Positions 8,287 through 18,400 of a stretch of 64,000 bases of DNA are shown here, in pieces. A program made the position numbers and the translations under genes. Source of the DNA: Chitinophaga varians (GTDB taxonomy: Bacteria > Bacteroidota > Bacteroidia > Chitinophagales > Chitinophagaceae). The notes under the pieces are model-generated. The model saw only the letters and a list, made by a program, of their open reading frames with translations, did not search any database and was not told where the DNA came from. The first letter of the stretch is position 1. Every line of letters starts with the position of its first letter. The stretch covers positions 248,001-312,000 of the forward strand of contig NZ_JABAIA010000003.1 in assembly GCF_012641275.1 (NCBI RefSeq). Reading direction: 5' to 3'.

Positions 8287-9199
8287 ATTTGATAAGCAGG
8301 CTTAAACCTATGCCGGATATAAGGCAGCGTTCCTTTTTGTTGCCTGTCAGCTGTTGTGTCCAGTCTGTGAAACCTCCGTCCGCAATTTCCATTTCCGGGC
8401 CTTGTTCGGGTTGTATCAGCACCTTAAACTGCAGCCCTTTGTAGTAGTTGTTTTCCTCCGCATGCGGTTCAACAGCCATCTCCATGGGCATGCCGGTAGT
8501 CAGCGCTCCGATGGCGGAGATCAGCGTATCACCGGTATAGCCTCCGCGCGGAATGATTTTCACCGATATCTGCTTTATAGTAAAAATAACGGTTAGCAGC
8601 CAATAAATATGCAGCAGCTGCTCTTTTATCGTGGTGAGTTCGAACGAATAGTTGCCGGTGTCTTTTCCTGCAGCCACCATACACGCCACTTTAAAGTGCG
8701 GCGTATAGCCTTTTACCGGCAGGCGCATCGCACGGATATGCCGGTGGACAGTGCTGTACCGCAGTATTTCGCTGTTGAACCCGCCGGCGCTCCGGATGCC
8801 CGCCATATGGAGCGCCAGCGCATTGGTAGCGTCGGCCATCACTTCCGTATGGCGAATGGCGGAGATGATCTTGTTCTGACTAACGGTACCCACAACTGCG
8901 CAACTGCCGAACTGCCCTACAGGAGATAGCTCCAGCGGTTGATAGTGTTGCTGCCGCAGATAGCGCAGTATCTCCAGCTCTTTTTCCAGCATCAGGACCA
9001 TGTCCGTATCAGCCGGTTGCGCAAAGGCATTGCGTTGGTACTGTTGCAGCAGCGAGCCGGCCGGCGTCTGCTCTGCCCGCAAACGGAACACTTCCATCAG
9101 CAACGACGACAGGTCCGAGCCGCTGAGAGAACGGAGTGCCTCCGGCATGCCGGGCACCCCGGCTTTTTCTGCAATTTTTTGAGCTATATGATCAGTCAT
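8258..9199 (-). CDS. Hypothetical protein, 313 aa
   Basis: I do not recognise this protein. The start ATG at 9199 shares one base with the stop of the upstream GNAT gene (TGATG), which fixes the start and implies coupled translation. The sequence has a helical N-terminus, a conserved-looking centre (Val-Gly-Gln-Phe-Gly-Ser-Cys-Ala-Val-Val-Gly and Ile-Arg-His-Thr-Glu-Val-Met-Ala-Asp-Ala-Thr-Asn) and a C-terminal alpha/beta part. The glycine and arginine pattern faintly recalls class II aminoacyl-tRNA synthetase paralogues, but that is too weak for a call. No signal peptide or membrane span is visible. Confidence 0.75.
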   Translation of the reverse strand: MTDHIAQKIAEKAGVPGMPEALRSLSGSDLSSLLMEVFRLRAEQTPAGSLLQQYQRNAFAQPADTDMVLMLEKELEILRYLRQQHYQPLELSPVGQFGSCAVVGTVSQNKIISAIRHTEVMADATNALALHMAGIRSAGGFNSEILRYSTVHRHIRAMRLPVKGYTPHFKVACMVAAGKDTGNYSFELTTIKEQLLHIYWLLTVIFTIKQISVKIIPRGGYTGDTLISAIGALTTGMPMEMAVEPHAEENNYYKGLQFKVLIQPEQGPEMEIADGGFTDWTQQLTGNKKERCLISGIGLSLLIKYAQHQQSNI

Positions 9200-9729
9200 C
9201 AGCAATTCAGTTTAACCATCAGGTGTTCATCATACAGGCGGCCCTGCTTGATAATCGCTTTTTCTTTCACCGCTTCCAGGTGATAGCCGTTTTTTAGCAG
9301 CACTTTTTTGGAAGCATCATTATACGCAAATATACCTGCGTAGATCCGGTAAATGTTCAGTTCCCGGAAAGCGCAGGCCGTCACCAGCGCCACCGCTTCC
9401 GTGGTGATGCCTTTGCCATGGTAGGGCGCCCCCAGCCAGTAGCTGATTTCAGCAGCATGATGATAGATGTCTGTTTGCCGGGTAAGGGAGATAACACCCG
9501 CAATCTGATCATCTGCATAGATGCCCCATACGTGGTCCAGTTTACCTTGCTGAATAAGTGCAAAGAATATTTCTGCATCTTTCAGCGAGTAGGGAGAAGG
9601 GAAGCTGTCTCGCAGGTTGGCCGCAATAGCAGGATTGTTGGCCAGCACAGACAGCTCCTGCAGATCGGTATGGGCAATGGCTTTCAGCGTAACGCCGTGT
9701 TTCCCGGTGAGAGTGATAATAGTTTTCAT
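9199..9729 (-). CDS. GNAT family N-acetyltransferase (RimJ/RimL-like)
   Basis: A 176-aa acetyltransferase. The Asp-Gln-Ile-Ala-Gly-Val-Ile-Ser-Leu strand, the Glu-Ile-Ser-Tyr-Trp-Leu-Gly stretch, the acetyl-CoA loop around Pro-Tyr-His-Gly-Lys-Gly-Ile-Thr-Thr-Glu-Ala and the Asn-Asp-Ala-Ser-Lys-Lys-Val-Leu-Leu-Lys-Asn-Gly-Tyr motif are typical of the RimJ/RimL branch, which acetylates protein N-termini or small amines. It heads the minus-strand group of four genes running down to 6966. Confidence 0.9.
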   Translation of the reverse strand: MKTIITLTGKHGVTLKAIAHTDLQELSVLANNPAIAANLRDSFPSPYSLKDAEIFFALIQQGKLDHVWGIYADDQIAGVISLTRQTDIYHHAAEISYWLGAPYHGKGITTEAVALVTACAFRELNIYRIYAGIFAYNDASKKVLLKNGYHLEAVKEKAIIKQGRLYDEHLMVKLNC

Positions 9730-9827
9730 AGTACAAAAGTACGGCGGCCTTACAGGCGTGCTGGTGTAAAAAACTTACAATTTTTTGTGCGGTTTTCAGG
9801 GGTATAGGCTGAGAATCAAATATTTAT

Positions 9828-9857
9828 TTTGCAGAATAAAATAATTTTCTATCTTTG
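9828..9857 (+). promoter_or_regulatory. Bacteroidota-type promoter of tRNA-Lys
   Basis: TTTG at 9828-9831 and TATCTTTG at 9850-9857, separated by 18 bp. This is a near-perfect match to the TTTG / TAnnTTTG promoter of Bacteroidota primary sigma factors. It lies 22 bp before the tRNA. Confidence 0.75.
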
Positions 9858-9879
9858 CACTCCCTTCGAAAAAGGGAAT

Positions 9880-9952
9880 GATTCCGTAGCTCAGTTGGTA
9901 GAGCAATACACTTTTAATGTATGGGCCCTGGGTTCGAGTCCCAGCGGGATCA
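9880..9952 (+). tRNA. tRNA-Lys (UUU)
   Basis: A full cloverleaf can be folded by eye: acceptor GATTCCG (9880-9886) with CGGGATC (9945-9951), containing one T-G pair; D arm GCTC/GAGC; anticodon stem ATACA/TGTAT with loop CTTTTAA giving anticodon TTT; T arm CTGGG/CCCAG with loop TTCGAGT; discriminator A at 9952. CCA is not encoded. A consensus promoter lies upstream and a hairpin terminator downstream. Its 3' flank is repeated twice later in the window. Confidence 0.96.
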
Positions 9953-10095
9953 CAGACAACTTATAAACCTCGCGCTAGTCGCGGGGTTTTGTTTTTTAGT
10001 TGAGCGTTTAGTTGAGTTCCTTTTGTATAACCCCGATTTCTTTCCCGAACTTTATATAGGTTAATCAGCTTTTACTAAGATATGGAGAAGTATAT
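9945..10095 (+). repeat. tRNA-3'-flank repeat, copy A
   Basis: The tRNA-Lys 3' end plus about 140 bp beyond it. The shared part starts GATCACAGACAAC, includes the terminator hairpin, and continues through ATAACCCCGATTTCTTT and GGTTAATCAG. Near-copies occur at 27009-27132 and 28303-28459. Copy A is the only one attached to an intact tRNA, so it is probably the original. Confidence 0.8.
9966..9997 (+). terminator. Terminator of tRNA-Lys
   Basis: Stem CCTCGCG (9968-9974) with CGCGGGG (9980-9986), loop of 5 nt, followed by TTTTGTTTTTT: a classic intrinsic terminator. Confidence 0.85.
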
Positions 10096-10129
10096 ATAGA
10101 CCGGCCGGAGCTGGTTTCTGCAAAGCTAT

Positions 10130-12898
10130 TTAAGTCTTTGTTCCGTACTTTTCTTTATACGCCTTGGGTGTTATTCCCGTTATTTTCTTAAAGGATGTTG
10201 AAAAATAGGAGGGCGTAGAGAATCCTGTTTCGTAGGCTATTTCTGCGAAAGATAAGTCCTCGTGCTGTATTAAATATTTCGCCTTCTGTACCCGCCGCAG
10301 CAGGATGTATTCCGTAATGCTTACATCCAGCAATGGTTTGGCTTTCCGGTATAGCTGGATTTTAGACATGCCTATCTGATCACACAAGTCCTGGATGGAA
10401 AAATTCTCGTTGGAAATATTTTTCTCGACGATCGCATTGAAGTTTGAAAGGAAGGCTTTCTCTCCTTTATTGGCTTGTGGCAGGGCTTCCCTGGGTATAT
10501 CGGTAGTAACATGCGCTTTCAGCCGTTGCCGGTTCTCCAGCAGGTTATGGACGGTTACTTCCAGTACTTCGTTGTTAAATGGCTTGGTAATATAGGCGTC
10601 TACGTTAGTTTTTAAGCCTGCTACTTTTTGCTCGTCGGTAGTTTTGGCGGTCAGCAGGATGATAGGAATATGGGCGGTCCGTATGTCAGTTTTCAGTATT
10701 TGTGCCATCTGCAGACCGTCTGTCTGCGGCATCATAATATCAGATATAACCAGGTCCGGCATTTCTTCAAAGGTGATACGAACGCCTTCTGATCCGTTTT
10801 TAGCGGTAACAACGGAATATTGTGTACCGAGGCGATTGGCCAGGAAAGTTCTCAGGTCATCGTTATCTTCTACAATCAGGATGGTATTGCGGGACGACGG
10901 GTCTGATACCGGTTGTAAAGACTGTATGTCTGAAGAGGAGGGGTCGATGTTATAATCCGTAATCCACGTGTCCATTTCGCTGTTATAACCCCAGTCCTTC
11001 ACCGGTACAATTTCTTCTTCGCGGTAATGCGAATGGCCAAGTGGTAGTGTAATGGTAAATGCCGTTCCCTTGTTTTTTTCACTTTCAGCTACAATGGTAC
11101 CGTGATGCAGTTCTACGAATTCCTTTGATAAGGCCAGTCCAATGCCGCTGCCGTTTTGATTGTGTACGTCGCCGTAATAGAAGAAATCAAAGATATGCGC
11201 TTTGTCCTGGGGATTCAGTCCAAATCCGGAGTCGACCACTTTTATGCTCACTTGGTTTGCGATGTCGTCTTTTTCTACCATCACATAGATGTGGCCGGTA
11301 TCTTCCGTGAATTTAAAAGCGTTGGATAATATATTAAAGAATACTTTCTCTATCTTTCCAGGATCAATCCAGAGCTTCACCACAGCTTCGCGGGTAATGA
11401 GCCGGCAGTCGATATGATGTTGTTTAGCCAATCCTTTGAATGCATCGAGAATATCGCTGATAAAAGGCAGCATGTCTACCTCTTGGATTTTCAACCGTGT
11501 TTTGTTCAACTCCAGCTTGCGGAAATCCATCAATTGATTTACCAACAACGACAGGCGGGAAGCGTTTTTTTTGATCAGGGTAAACTGCGAGCGGATATGA
11601 GCAGGCGTTTTAGGATTTTGCAGGCATTCTTCCGTAGGGGCAAGAATGAGCGTGAGCGGTGTTTTTAATTCATGTGAGATGTTGGTAAAGAAGTTGCTCT
11701 TTTGTTCGCTGGCCTCCTGTACCTGTTGGGCCATTGCGCTGATTTGTTCGCTCTGGGAGCGGATTTCATTATTCTGCGACTGGAGCAGCTTATATGCTTT
11801 TATATTTTTTCTTCTCAGGTAAATCAATAGTGCCGCGAGCATTAAGAGCAGGGCGAGGTTACCGACTAAAATAAGAATCAGGTTTTTCTGACTCCGGAAG
11901 ATTCTCGCCTGTTCCTTTAGCAGGCCATCTTGCCGTACAATATCTTTTTGTTGCGCAATAACGCGATTGAACTGCTGTTGCAGCATCTCCACATTGGTAC
12001 TGTCTACGATAATCGTTCGCAGGGGATCACGTTTGGGAGCCTGCTTGCCGTGAAGGGTTTTTGCGGCGGCCCTGATGGCCTCCCCACCGCCAGTGGGATA
12101 CAGCACGGAAGCCAGCAACGATCTGTTTTCGACGAAAGCCAGGCCAGTGCGTGGTTGCGCATCTACGCCTATTACTTTTATATTCGGAAATCCCAGTTGC
12201 CGGCAAATGTTAGCGGCGGTATGGGCCATTACATCGTTATGCGCGAAAATAAGCCGGGTGTTTTGCAGCTCTTTCACCATGTGCGGCAATTGTTGCTGCA
12301 CGCTGCCTTCCAGCCAGTCGCCACTGATAACAGTAACGCTCAGGTTCGGGTAACGGGCAATCTCATCGCCAAATCCTTTTTCCCGCTGCAATGCAGGTGT
12401 GGACGAGGGCAGCCCTGTAATTTCAATGATGTGGCCGGATCTGTTTAAATATCCTGCGGCGTACTGGCCGGCAAGTTTGCCAACTTCTATATTATCCGCG
12501 CCTATGAAAGAGGTATAGGAGTCCGACGAAATGTTCCTGTCCACCAACACAACGGGGATTCCATGCTGATACAAACTGTCAATAACCGGTGTAAGCGGGG
12601 CCGCTTCATTGGGAGATACGATTAACAGGTCAATCTTCCGGGCTGCCAACTCCCGGATCTGCCGCACCTGTTCCGCGCTGTTGTATCCTGCCTCCTTGTA
12701 TATAATTTTCAGATCCGGGTTAAATACCAGTTCCCGGTCTATCTCTTCCTTCATTTCCCAGCGCCATGCATCAGCATTACCCAACTGGGATATACCTATC
12801 ACAAACGTCTTCTCCTGCTTCTCCTGGCAGGCTGGAAGCAATATGACAACTGTTATAGAAAAACAAAAGAGATAAATGAAACCTGTTTTTAAATTCAT
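10130..12898 (-). CDS. Hybrid two-component sensor/regulator with periplasmic sugar-binding domain, fructan locus activator
   Basis: Starting at the ATG at 12898 the protein has 922 aa; an upstream in-frame ATG adds 17 residues but spoils the signal sequence. Order of parts: signal anchor (1-24), LacI/RbsB-type periplasmic sugar-binding domain (about 32-330), membrane span (339-360), histidine kinase with phospho-acceptor in Asn-Ile-Ser-His-Glu-Leu-Lys-Thr-Pro (His409), ATPase boxes near 513-530, 556-560 and 582-590, receiver domain with phospho-acceptor Asp720, and an AraC double helix-turn-helix at the end. This matches Bacteroides hybrid sensors in which a type I binding protein domain senses fructose directly (BT1754 class). 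It is divergent from the fructan genes it very likely activates. Confidence 0.93.
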   Translation of the reverse strand: MNLKTGFIYLFCFSITVVILLPACQEKQEKTFVIGISQLGNADAWRWEMKEEIDRELVFNPDLKIIYKEAGYNSAEQVRQIRELAARKIDLLIVSPNEAAPLTPVIDSLYQHGIPVVLVDRNISSDSYTSFIGADNIEVGKLAGQYAAGYLNRSGHIIEITGLPSSTPALQREKGFGDEIARYPNLSVTVISGDWLEGSVQQQLPHMVKELQNTRLIFAHNDVMAHTAANICRQLGFPNIKVIGVDAQPRTGLAFVENRSLLASVLYPTGGGEAIRAAAKTLHGKQAPKRDPLRTIIVDSTNVEMLQQQFNRVIAQQKDIVRQDGLLKEQARIFRSQKNLILILVGNLALLLMLAALLIYLRRKNIKAYKLLQSQNNEIRSQSEQISAMAQQVQEASEQKSNFFTNISHELKTPLTLILAPTEECLQNPKTPAHIRSQFTLIKKNASRLSLLVNQLMDFRKLELNKTRLKIQEVDMLPFISDILDAFKGLAKQHHIDCRLITREAVVKLWIDPGKIEKVFFNILSNAFKFTEDTGHIYVMVEKDDIANQVSIKVVDSGFGLNPQDKAHIFDFFYYGDVHNQNGSGIGLALSKEFVELHHGTIVAESEKNKGTAFTITLPLGHSHYREEEIVPVKDWGYNSEMDTWITDYNIDPSSSDIQSLQPVSDPSSRNTILIVEDNDDLRTFLANRLGTQYSVVTAKNGSEGVRITFEEMPDLVISDIMMPQTDGLQMAQILKTDIRTAHIPIILLTAKTTDEQKVAGLKTNVDAYITKPFNNEVLEVTVHNLLENRQRLKAHVTTDIPREALPQANKGEKAFLSNFNAIVEKNISNENFSIQDLCDQIGMSKIQLYRKAKPLLDVSITEYILLRRVQKAKYLIQHEDLSFAEIAYETGFSTPSYFSTSFKKITGITPKAYKEKYGTKT

Positions 12899-13102
12899 CC
12901 TGACCAAATGTATAATAAAGAGATACAATTTTAAAACAAGGTGATACAAAAATTAAATAGTATAAAAAATATACTTTGTAATTATTTAATAATCAATTAA
13001 ATATTTCGTTTTAAAATTTGAATATAATAGTAACAAAATTGAAATAGGCTAAACATCAGCCGGTATTATTTTCAGGGCAGTAAAAAAAGAACGACTCGCG
13101 TT
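12899..13102. promoter_or_regulatory. Divergent control region of the fructan locus
   Basis: A 204-bp, very AT-rich gap between the sensor and the importer. It holds two direct GATACAA repeats 21 bp apart (12922-12928, 12943-12949), which is two helical turns as expected for an AraC-type dimer, and an inverted repeat AGTATA-5 nt-TATACT (12959-12975). No clear TAnnTTTG element was found. The sites are candidates only. Confidence 0.4.
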
Positions 13103-14464
13103 ATGAAAAACAGACTTCTATTTTGGAGCATTGTAATTGCTCTTGGAGGCTTACTATTTGGAATGGATGTAGCAGTCATTTCCGGAGCCGAACAACAAAT
13201 ACAACAAATCTGGAAACTCAGCGATGTGGTACACGGCCAGGCATTGGCAGCTGCATTATATGGAACTATTATCGGCGCATTGCTGGGTGGGATTCCTGCG
13301 GAAAAGTATGGCCGTAAAAAAGTGTTGCTCTGGATAGGGATTACATTTTTTATATCCTCCCTCGGATCAGCGCTGGCCCACGACGTGGTTACGTTTATGC
13401 TCTTCCGTTTTCTCGGGGGCCTGGGTGTGGGAGCCTCCTCTGTAGTGGCACCCATGTTTATTTCGGAAATTGCGCCCGCAAAAAGCAGGGGGAAACTGGT
13501 AGCTACCTTTCAGTTCAATATTGTTTTCGGCATTTTACTCGCTTACTTCTCCAACTTCCTGTTAACTTCCCAGGGGGCAGATGCATGGCGCTGGATGCTG
13601 GGTGTATTGGCGGTACCGGCAGCGCTGTTCGTGGTGCTGCTCTATTTCGTTCCTGAAAGCCCGCGCTGGCTGATGGTGCACAAAAGCGATTATGTGGCCG
13701 CCCGTAAAATTCTGAAAATTTCGGATCCGGAAGGTGTGGACGATGCGATCCTGGCTATCCAGCAGGAAGCAAAAGCGGAAAGGGAGAAAACGAGTTTGTC
13801 TGCTTTCTGTTCCAAACGTTACCTCAAACCTATAATCATGGCTGTATTGGTGGCCATGTTTAACCAGCTGTCCGGCATCAATGCTATTATTTATTTCGCT
13901 CCCCGCGTTTTTGAAATGGCAGGACTGGGCAAAAGCGCCGCTTTCCTGCAAAGCGCCGGTGTCGGTCTGGTGAATATGATCTTCACCATGATGGGCCTCT
14001 GGTTAATAGACCGGTTGGGGCGCAGAAGCCTCATGCTGATTGGTTCCGTAGGATATGTCCTGTCGCTGGGCGCAATCGCCGCTGCCTTTCATTTTCATTA
14101 TCTTGGCGGCATGGTGGTACCGGCGCTGGTATTTCTCTTCATCGCCTCCCATGCTATTGGACAGGGTGCTGTTATATGGGTATTTATCTCTGAAATTTTT
14201 CCCAACCAGGTGCGCTCCTATGGGCAGTCGCTCGGAAGCTCCGTGCACTGGGTGATGGCGGCCGTTATCACCAGTATATTCCCATTTTTCGCCAATAACC
14301 CCGCTATCGGCCCTGCGAAGATTTTCCTGTTTTTTATGCTGATGATGACCCTGCAGATGCTTTGGGTACTATTAAAGATGCCGGAAACAAAAGGTGTATC
14401 GTTGGAGGAGATGGAAGAAAAACTGGGGGCCAAAACCACTGAACCGCTTACCCAGCCAGTTTAA
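13103..14464 (+). CDS. MFS sugar importer (sugar porter family)
   Basis: A 453-aa protein with twelve predicted membrane spans. Sugar porter signatures are present: Gly-Arg-Lys-Lys after span 2, the Pro-Glu-Ser-Pro-Arg-Trp-Leu signature after span 6, Gln-Leu-Ser-Gly-Ile-Asn-Ala in span 7, a second Asp-Arg-Leu-Gly-Arg-Arg loop, and Pro-Glu-Thr-Lys-Gly near the end. By its place between the fructose-sensing regulator and the fructokinase it most likely carries fructose (or short fructans) across the inner membrane. It is the first gene of the probable operon. Confidence 0.92.
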   Translation: MKNRLLFWSIVIALGGLLFGMDVAVISGAEQQIQQIWKLSDVVHGQALAAALYGTIIGALLGGIPAEKYGRKKVLLWIGITFFISSLGSALAHDVVTFMLFRFLGGLGVGASSVVAPMFISEIAPAKSRGKLVATFQFNIVFGILLAYFSNFLLTSQGADAWRWMLGVLAVPAALFVVLLYFVPESPRWLMVHKSDYVAARKILKISDPEGVDDAILAIQQEAKAEREKTSLSAFCSKRYLKPIIMAVLVAMFNQLSGINAIIYFAPRVFEMAGLGKSAAFLQSAGVGLVNMIFTMMGLWLIDRLGRRSLMLIGSVGYVLSLGAIAAAFHFHYLGGMVVPALVFLFIASHAIGQGAVIWVFISEIFPNQVRSYGQSLGSSVHWVMAAVITSIFPFFANNPAIGPAKIFLFFMLMMTLQMLWVLLKMPETKGVSLEEMEEKLGAKTTEPLTQPV

Positions 14465-14495
14465 TAATTGACTTAAAAAAGAAACTGAAATAAAA

Positions 14496-15365
14496 ATGAT
14501 GAATAAGCACAACGAGGTTGTCTGTTTTGGTGAAATTCTGTGGGATGTATTGCCTGGCCGGGAATTACCGGGTGGCGCGCCCATGAATGTTACTTACCAC
14601 TTATCAAAGCTGGGGCGTAAAGCTACGCTCATTTCCAGGTTAGGGAACGATGAGCGGGGTATTGCATTAAGAAAAATTTTTGAAGATAAGGGCATTGATA
14701 CCAGCTATGTGCAAACGGATGCCAGCCACAAAACCAGTATAGTGCTGGCCACTCCCAATGAGGCCGGTGACATGAAATACGATATCGTGGAAGATGTTGC
14801 CTGGGATTATATTGCGCAGCAGCCGGACCATGAGGCGCTTATTTCACAGGCCCGTTATTTCGTTTTCGGCAGCCTGACTATGCGCAGCAAGACCTCGCGG
14901 GATACGCTGCTGGCGCTAATGGAGCTGCCCTGCAGGAAAGTATTGGACATCAACCTGCGTGCACCTTTTATTAACAAGGCGGATATCATCTACCAGTTAA
15001 AAAAAGCGGAAGTAGTTAAAATGAATGAAGAAGAACTGGCATTGGTAGCGGGATGGTATGGAAATTATATCGGCATTGAAGAAAAAATGCGCCTGCTGCA
15101 GGACCTTTTCCAGGTAGAAACGCTGATCGTTACCCGCGGTGCAAAAGGCGCCGCCATTAACTACCACAATGAATGCTATATGCACGATGGCTTCAAAGTA
15201 CAGGTGGCCGATACCATTGGCAGTGGCGATAGTTTCCTCGCCGCCTTCCTTTCAGAATTTATGAAAAATAAAGATGTTGAGGCAGCATTGACGTTTGCCT
15301 GCAAAGTAGGAGCATTCGTAGCCACAAGAGAAGGTGGCTGCCCGGAATATGATGTCATGTTTTAG
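14496..15365 (+). CDS. PfkB-family carbohydrate kinase, probable fructokinase
   Basis: A 289-aa ribokinase-fold kinase. The N-terminal sugar-binding signature Pro-Gly-Gly-Ala-Pro-Met-Asn-Val and the C-terminal Thr-Ile-Gly-Ser-Gly-Asp-Ser-Phe motif (catalytic Asp) are both present. The Gly-Glu-Ile-Leu-Trp-Asp start is typical of bacterial fructokinases. It would phosphorylate fructose released from fructans to fructose 6-phosphate in the cytosol. It begins 31 bp after the importer; the start codon used may be the first or the second of two adjacent ATGs. Confidence 0.92.
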   Translation: MMNKHNEVVCFGEILWDVLPGRELPGGAPMNVTYHLSKLGRKATLISRLGNDERGIALRKIFEDKGIDTSYVQTDASHKTSIVLATPNEAGDMKYDIVEDVAWDYIAQQPDHEALISQARYFVFGSLTMRSKTSRDTLLALMELPCRKVLDINLRAPFINKADIIYQLKKAEVVKMNEEELALVAGWYGNYIGIEEKMRLLQDLFQVETLIVTRGAKGAAINYHNECYMHDGFKVQVADTIGSGDSFLAAFLSEFMKNKDVEAALTFACKVGAFVATREGGCPEYDVMF

Positions 15366-15436
15366 ATAAAACCAACAGTGAATACGTCGTCCACGAATAA
15401 TTTAAGAACTATTTCATTGTAAAACGTTCCACCGCT

Positions 15437-18400
15437 ATGAAAAAATTTCTGACTATGATGCTTCTGTGCATCGCCAGTCCTGGCTTTGCACAGCAATTAA
15501 AGGTCGAAGGTACCGTAACCGACAAGAGCAGTCGTACTCCCGTTACGGGCGCCACCATTATTTCACAGAAACAAGTCGTTATCTCGGACAGTACCGGACA
15601 CTTTTCACTGAAAGCCGATGCAAAGGAAATCATTACTATTTCCTGTATGGGCATGAACACCATCACAGTACCGGTGCCAGCGTCCGGGAAGCTGGTGGTG
15701 GAGTTATCAGCCAACATTGCTGATTTAAACCAGGTGGTGATCACCGGGTATCAAACGCAACGCAAGGCGGACCTCACCGGTGCGGTAAGCGTGGTGAATG
15801 TAGGCGATTTAAAGAAACAGGCAGTGGCAAGCCCCATCAAAGCCTTGCAGGGCCAGGTGCCGGGCGTTTTTATCACATCCAGTGGTTCACCCAGCGCGCC
15901 TGTAACGGTGCGGATCCGGGGTGTGGGCACGCTGAACGACAACGATCCGTTGTATATTATTGACGGTGTACCCACCAAGTCCGGTCTGCATGAACTAAAC
16001 TCCAGCGACATAGAAACCATGCAGGTGCTGAAAGATGCGTCTGCTGCCAGCATCTACGGCGCCAGGGCTGCCAATGGCGTGATCATTATTACCACCAAAC
16101 AGGGCCGTAGCGGAAGAATGATGGTTAACGTGAACGCCTATACAGCAGTACAAACCTATACCACCAAACCGAAAATGCTGAATGCCGGAGGCTATGGGCA
16201 GGCCTACTGGCAAGCCGCGGTGAACACCGGCCGGGACCCCAATGCCAATAACCTTGGTTACAATTATCAATGGCATGTGGAGGGTAACGGCACTCCTGTG
16301 TTGGATAAGATCCTGCTGCCGGAGTTTATTGATGGAGATAGACGCACCATGCGCACGGCCAACACCAACTGGTTTGATGCTATTTCACAAACGGGAGTCG
16401 TGCAGTCGTATGATTTGTCTGTATCAAATGGAACGGAAAAAGGTAACTACCTGTTCTCGCTCGGTTACTTTGATAATAAAGGCGTGATCAAAACCACTGG
16501 TTTTAACCGCCTTTCCGCGCGCATGAATGCCAATTACAAAATGCTCCAGGGGCGCCTGCAGATTGGCGAGAACTTTACCATCAACAGGACCAAAGAAGTG
16601 CAGGACCCGGGCGTATTAAACCTTTCGCTGCAGGCACTGCCTATTGTGCCGGTACACACCGTAGATGGAAAAGGATGGGGTGGCCCCTGGGGCGGTATGA
16701 ACGACCGCCAAAACCCCGTCAGGCTGCTGATGGATAACCAGCAAAACGGGTACAAATATCTGCGGATATTCGGAAATGTATACGCTGACCTTTCCATTAT
16801 CAAAGGCCTCAACCTGCGCACCAGCGCGGGTGTCGACTATGGCAATTACCTCGCTGATAATTTTCTGAAAAAGTACCAGTCCGGTTACCTGGTGGGAAAT
16901 GAAAACCAGTTGACGATGAATTACTCCAATAGCTCAAGAGTTACCTGGACCAATACCCTGAACTACAATCGCACCTTTGGTAAACACCTGGTGAATGCCG
17001 TGGCGGGAACTGAATTCTATAAGCAAAACGACGAATCGTTCTGGGCCAGCAGGAAAAATTTCGCGATTGAAGATCCTAGCTATACCTACCTGGACGCAGG
17101 GACCGGGGAAAAGAACAATGGCGGCGGTGGCGCTATCAACGCGCTGATATCTTACTTCGGTAAAGTAAACTACACCTATGCATCCAGGTATTTGGCTTCG
17201 TTTACCCTTCGCCGTGATGGCTCTTCCAGATTTGGCGCCAGCAACCAGTTCGGCACATTCCCCGCTTTCTCACTGGGCTGGCGTTTGAGCCAGGAGGAAT
17301 TCTTCCGGAAAAACGTTCCCGCTTTTATCAGCGATCTGAAATTGCGTTATGGCTGGGGACAAACGGGCAACCAGGAGATCAGCAATGTGGGAGCGTATTC
17401 CATTTATCTAACGGATTACAACGGTACTTCCTATGACCTGGGAGGGACCAATACCGGTACATTGCCCTCCGGCTATCATATTACACAGCGTGGTAATGAT
17501 CTGCTCAAATGGGAAGCAACTACCATGAGCAACTACGGCGTTGACTTTGGTTTTTGGGAACAGAAGTTAACCGGAAGCTTTGAGTACTTCACCAAAAATA
17601 CCAGCGATATACTCGTATTGCCGCCGTACATCGCGGTGCTGGGCGAGGCGGGCAATCAATGGGTAAACGGCGCTTCCATGGAAAACAAAGGCTGGGAGTT
17701 TGCACTTACCTACAACGGCCAGGTGGGCGCCGTTGAATTCCAGGCGTCCGGAAATATATCAGGATACAGGAATAAGGTTACCAAACTGCCGGAGTCTGTA
17801 GTAAATAACTATGGCGGGAATGGCCTGAACGATAACATTCTCGGTCGTGCGGTTAATTCCTATTACGGATATGTGACAGACGGATTATTCAGAACACAGA
17901 AAGAGGTAGATGAATCGGCTAACCAGCTGGGCAAGGGTTTGGGCCGGATCAGGTATAAAGATCTCAACAACGATGGCATGATAGACGACAGGGACCGTAC
18001 CTGGATAGGAACGCCGCATCCTGATTTTATCTACGGATTGAACCTGGCCGTGCAATGGAAAAATTTTGATTTTTCTGCTTTCTTCCAGGGAGTACAAGGC
18101 AACGCTGTTATCAATGACGTAAAATATAATACTGATTTCTGGAGTGTACGGGAAACCGGTTCCAATAAGGGAAGCAGGCTGCTGGACGCGTGGTCGCCGC
18201 AGCATCCCAATTCTTCTATACCTGCATTGTCTGCTACAGACAATAATTTCGAATCCAGGTTCTCGACTTATTTCGTAGAGAAGGGAGATTATCTGAAGCT
18301 GAGAAATATCCAACTGGGTTATAGTTTCTCCAAACAATTACTCAACAGTATTCATATTCAAAAATTAAGGGTGTACGCCGGCGGCGACAATGTGTGGCTG

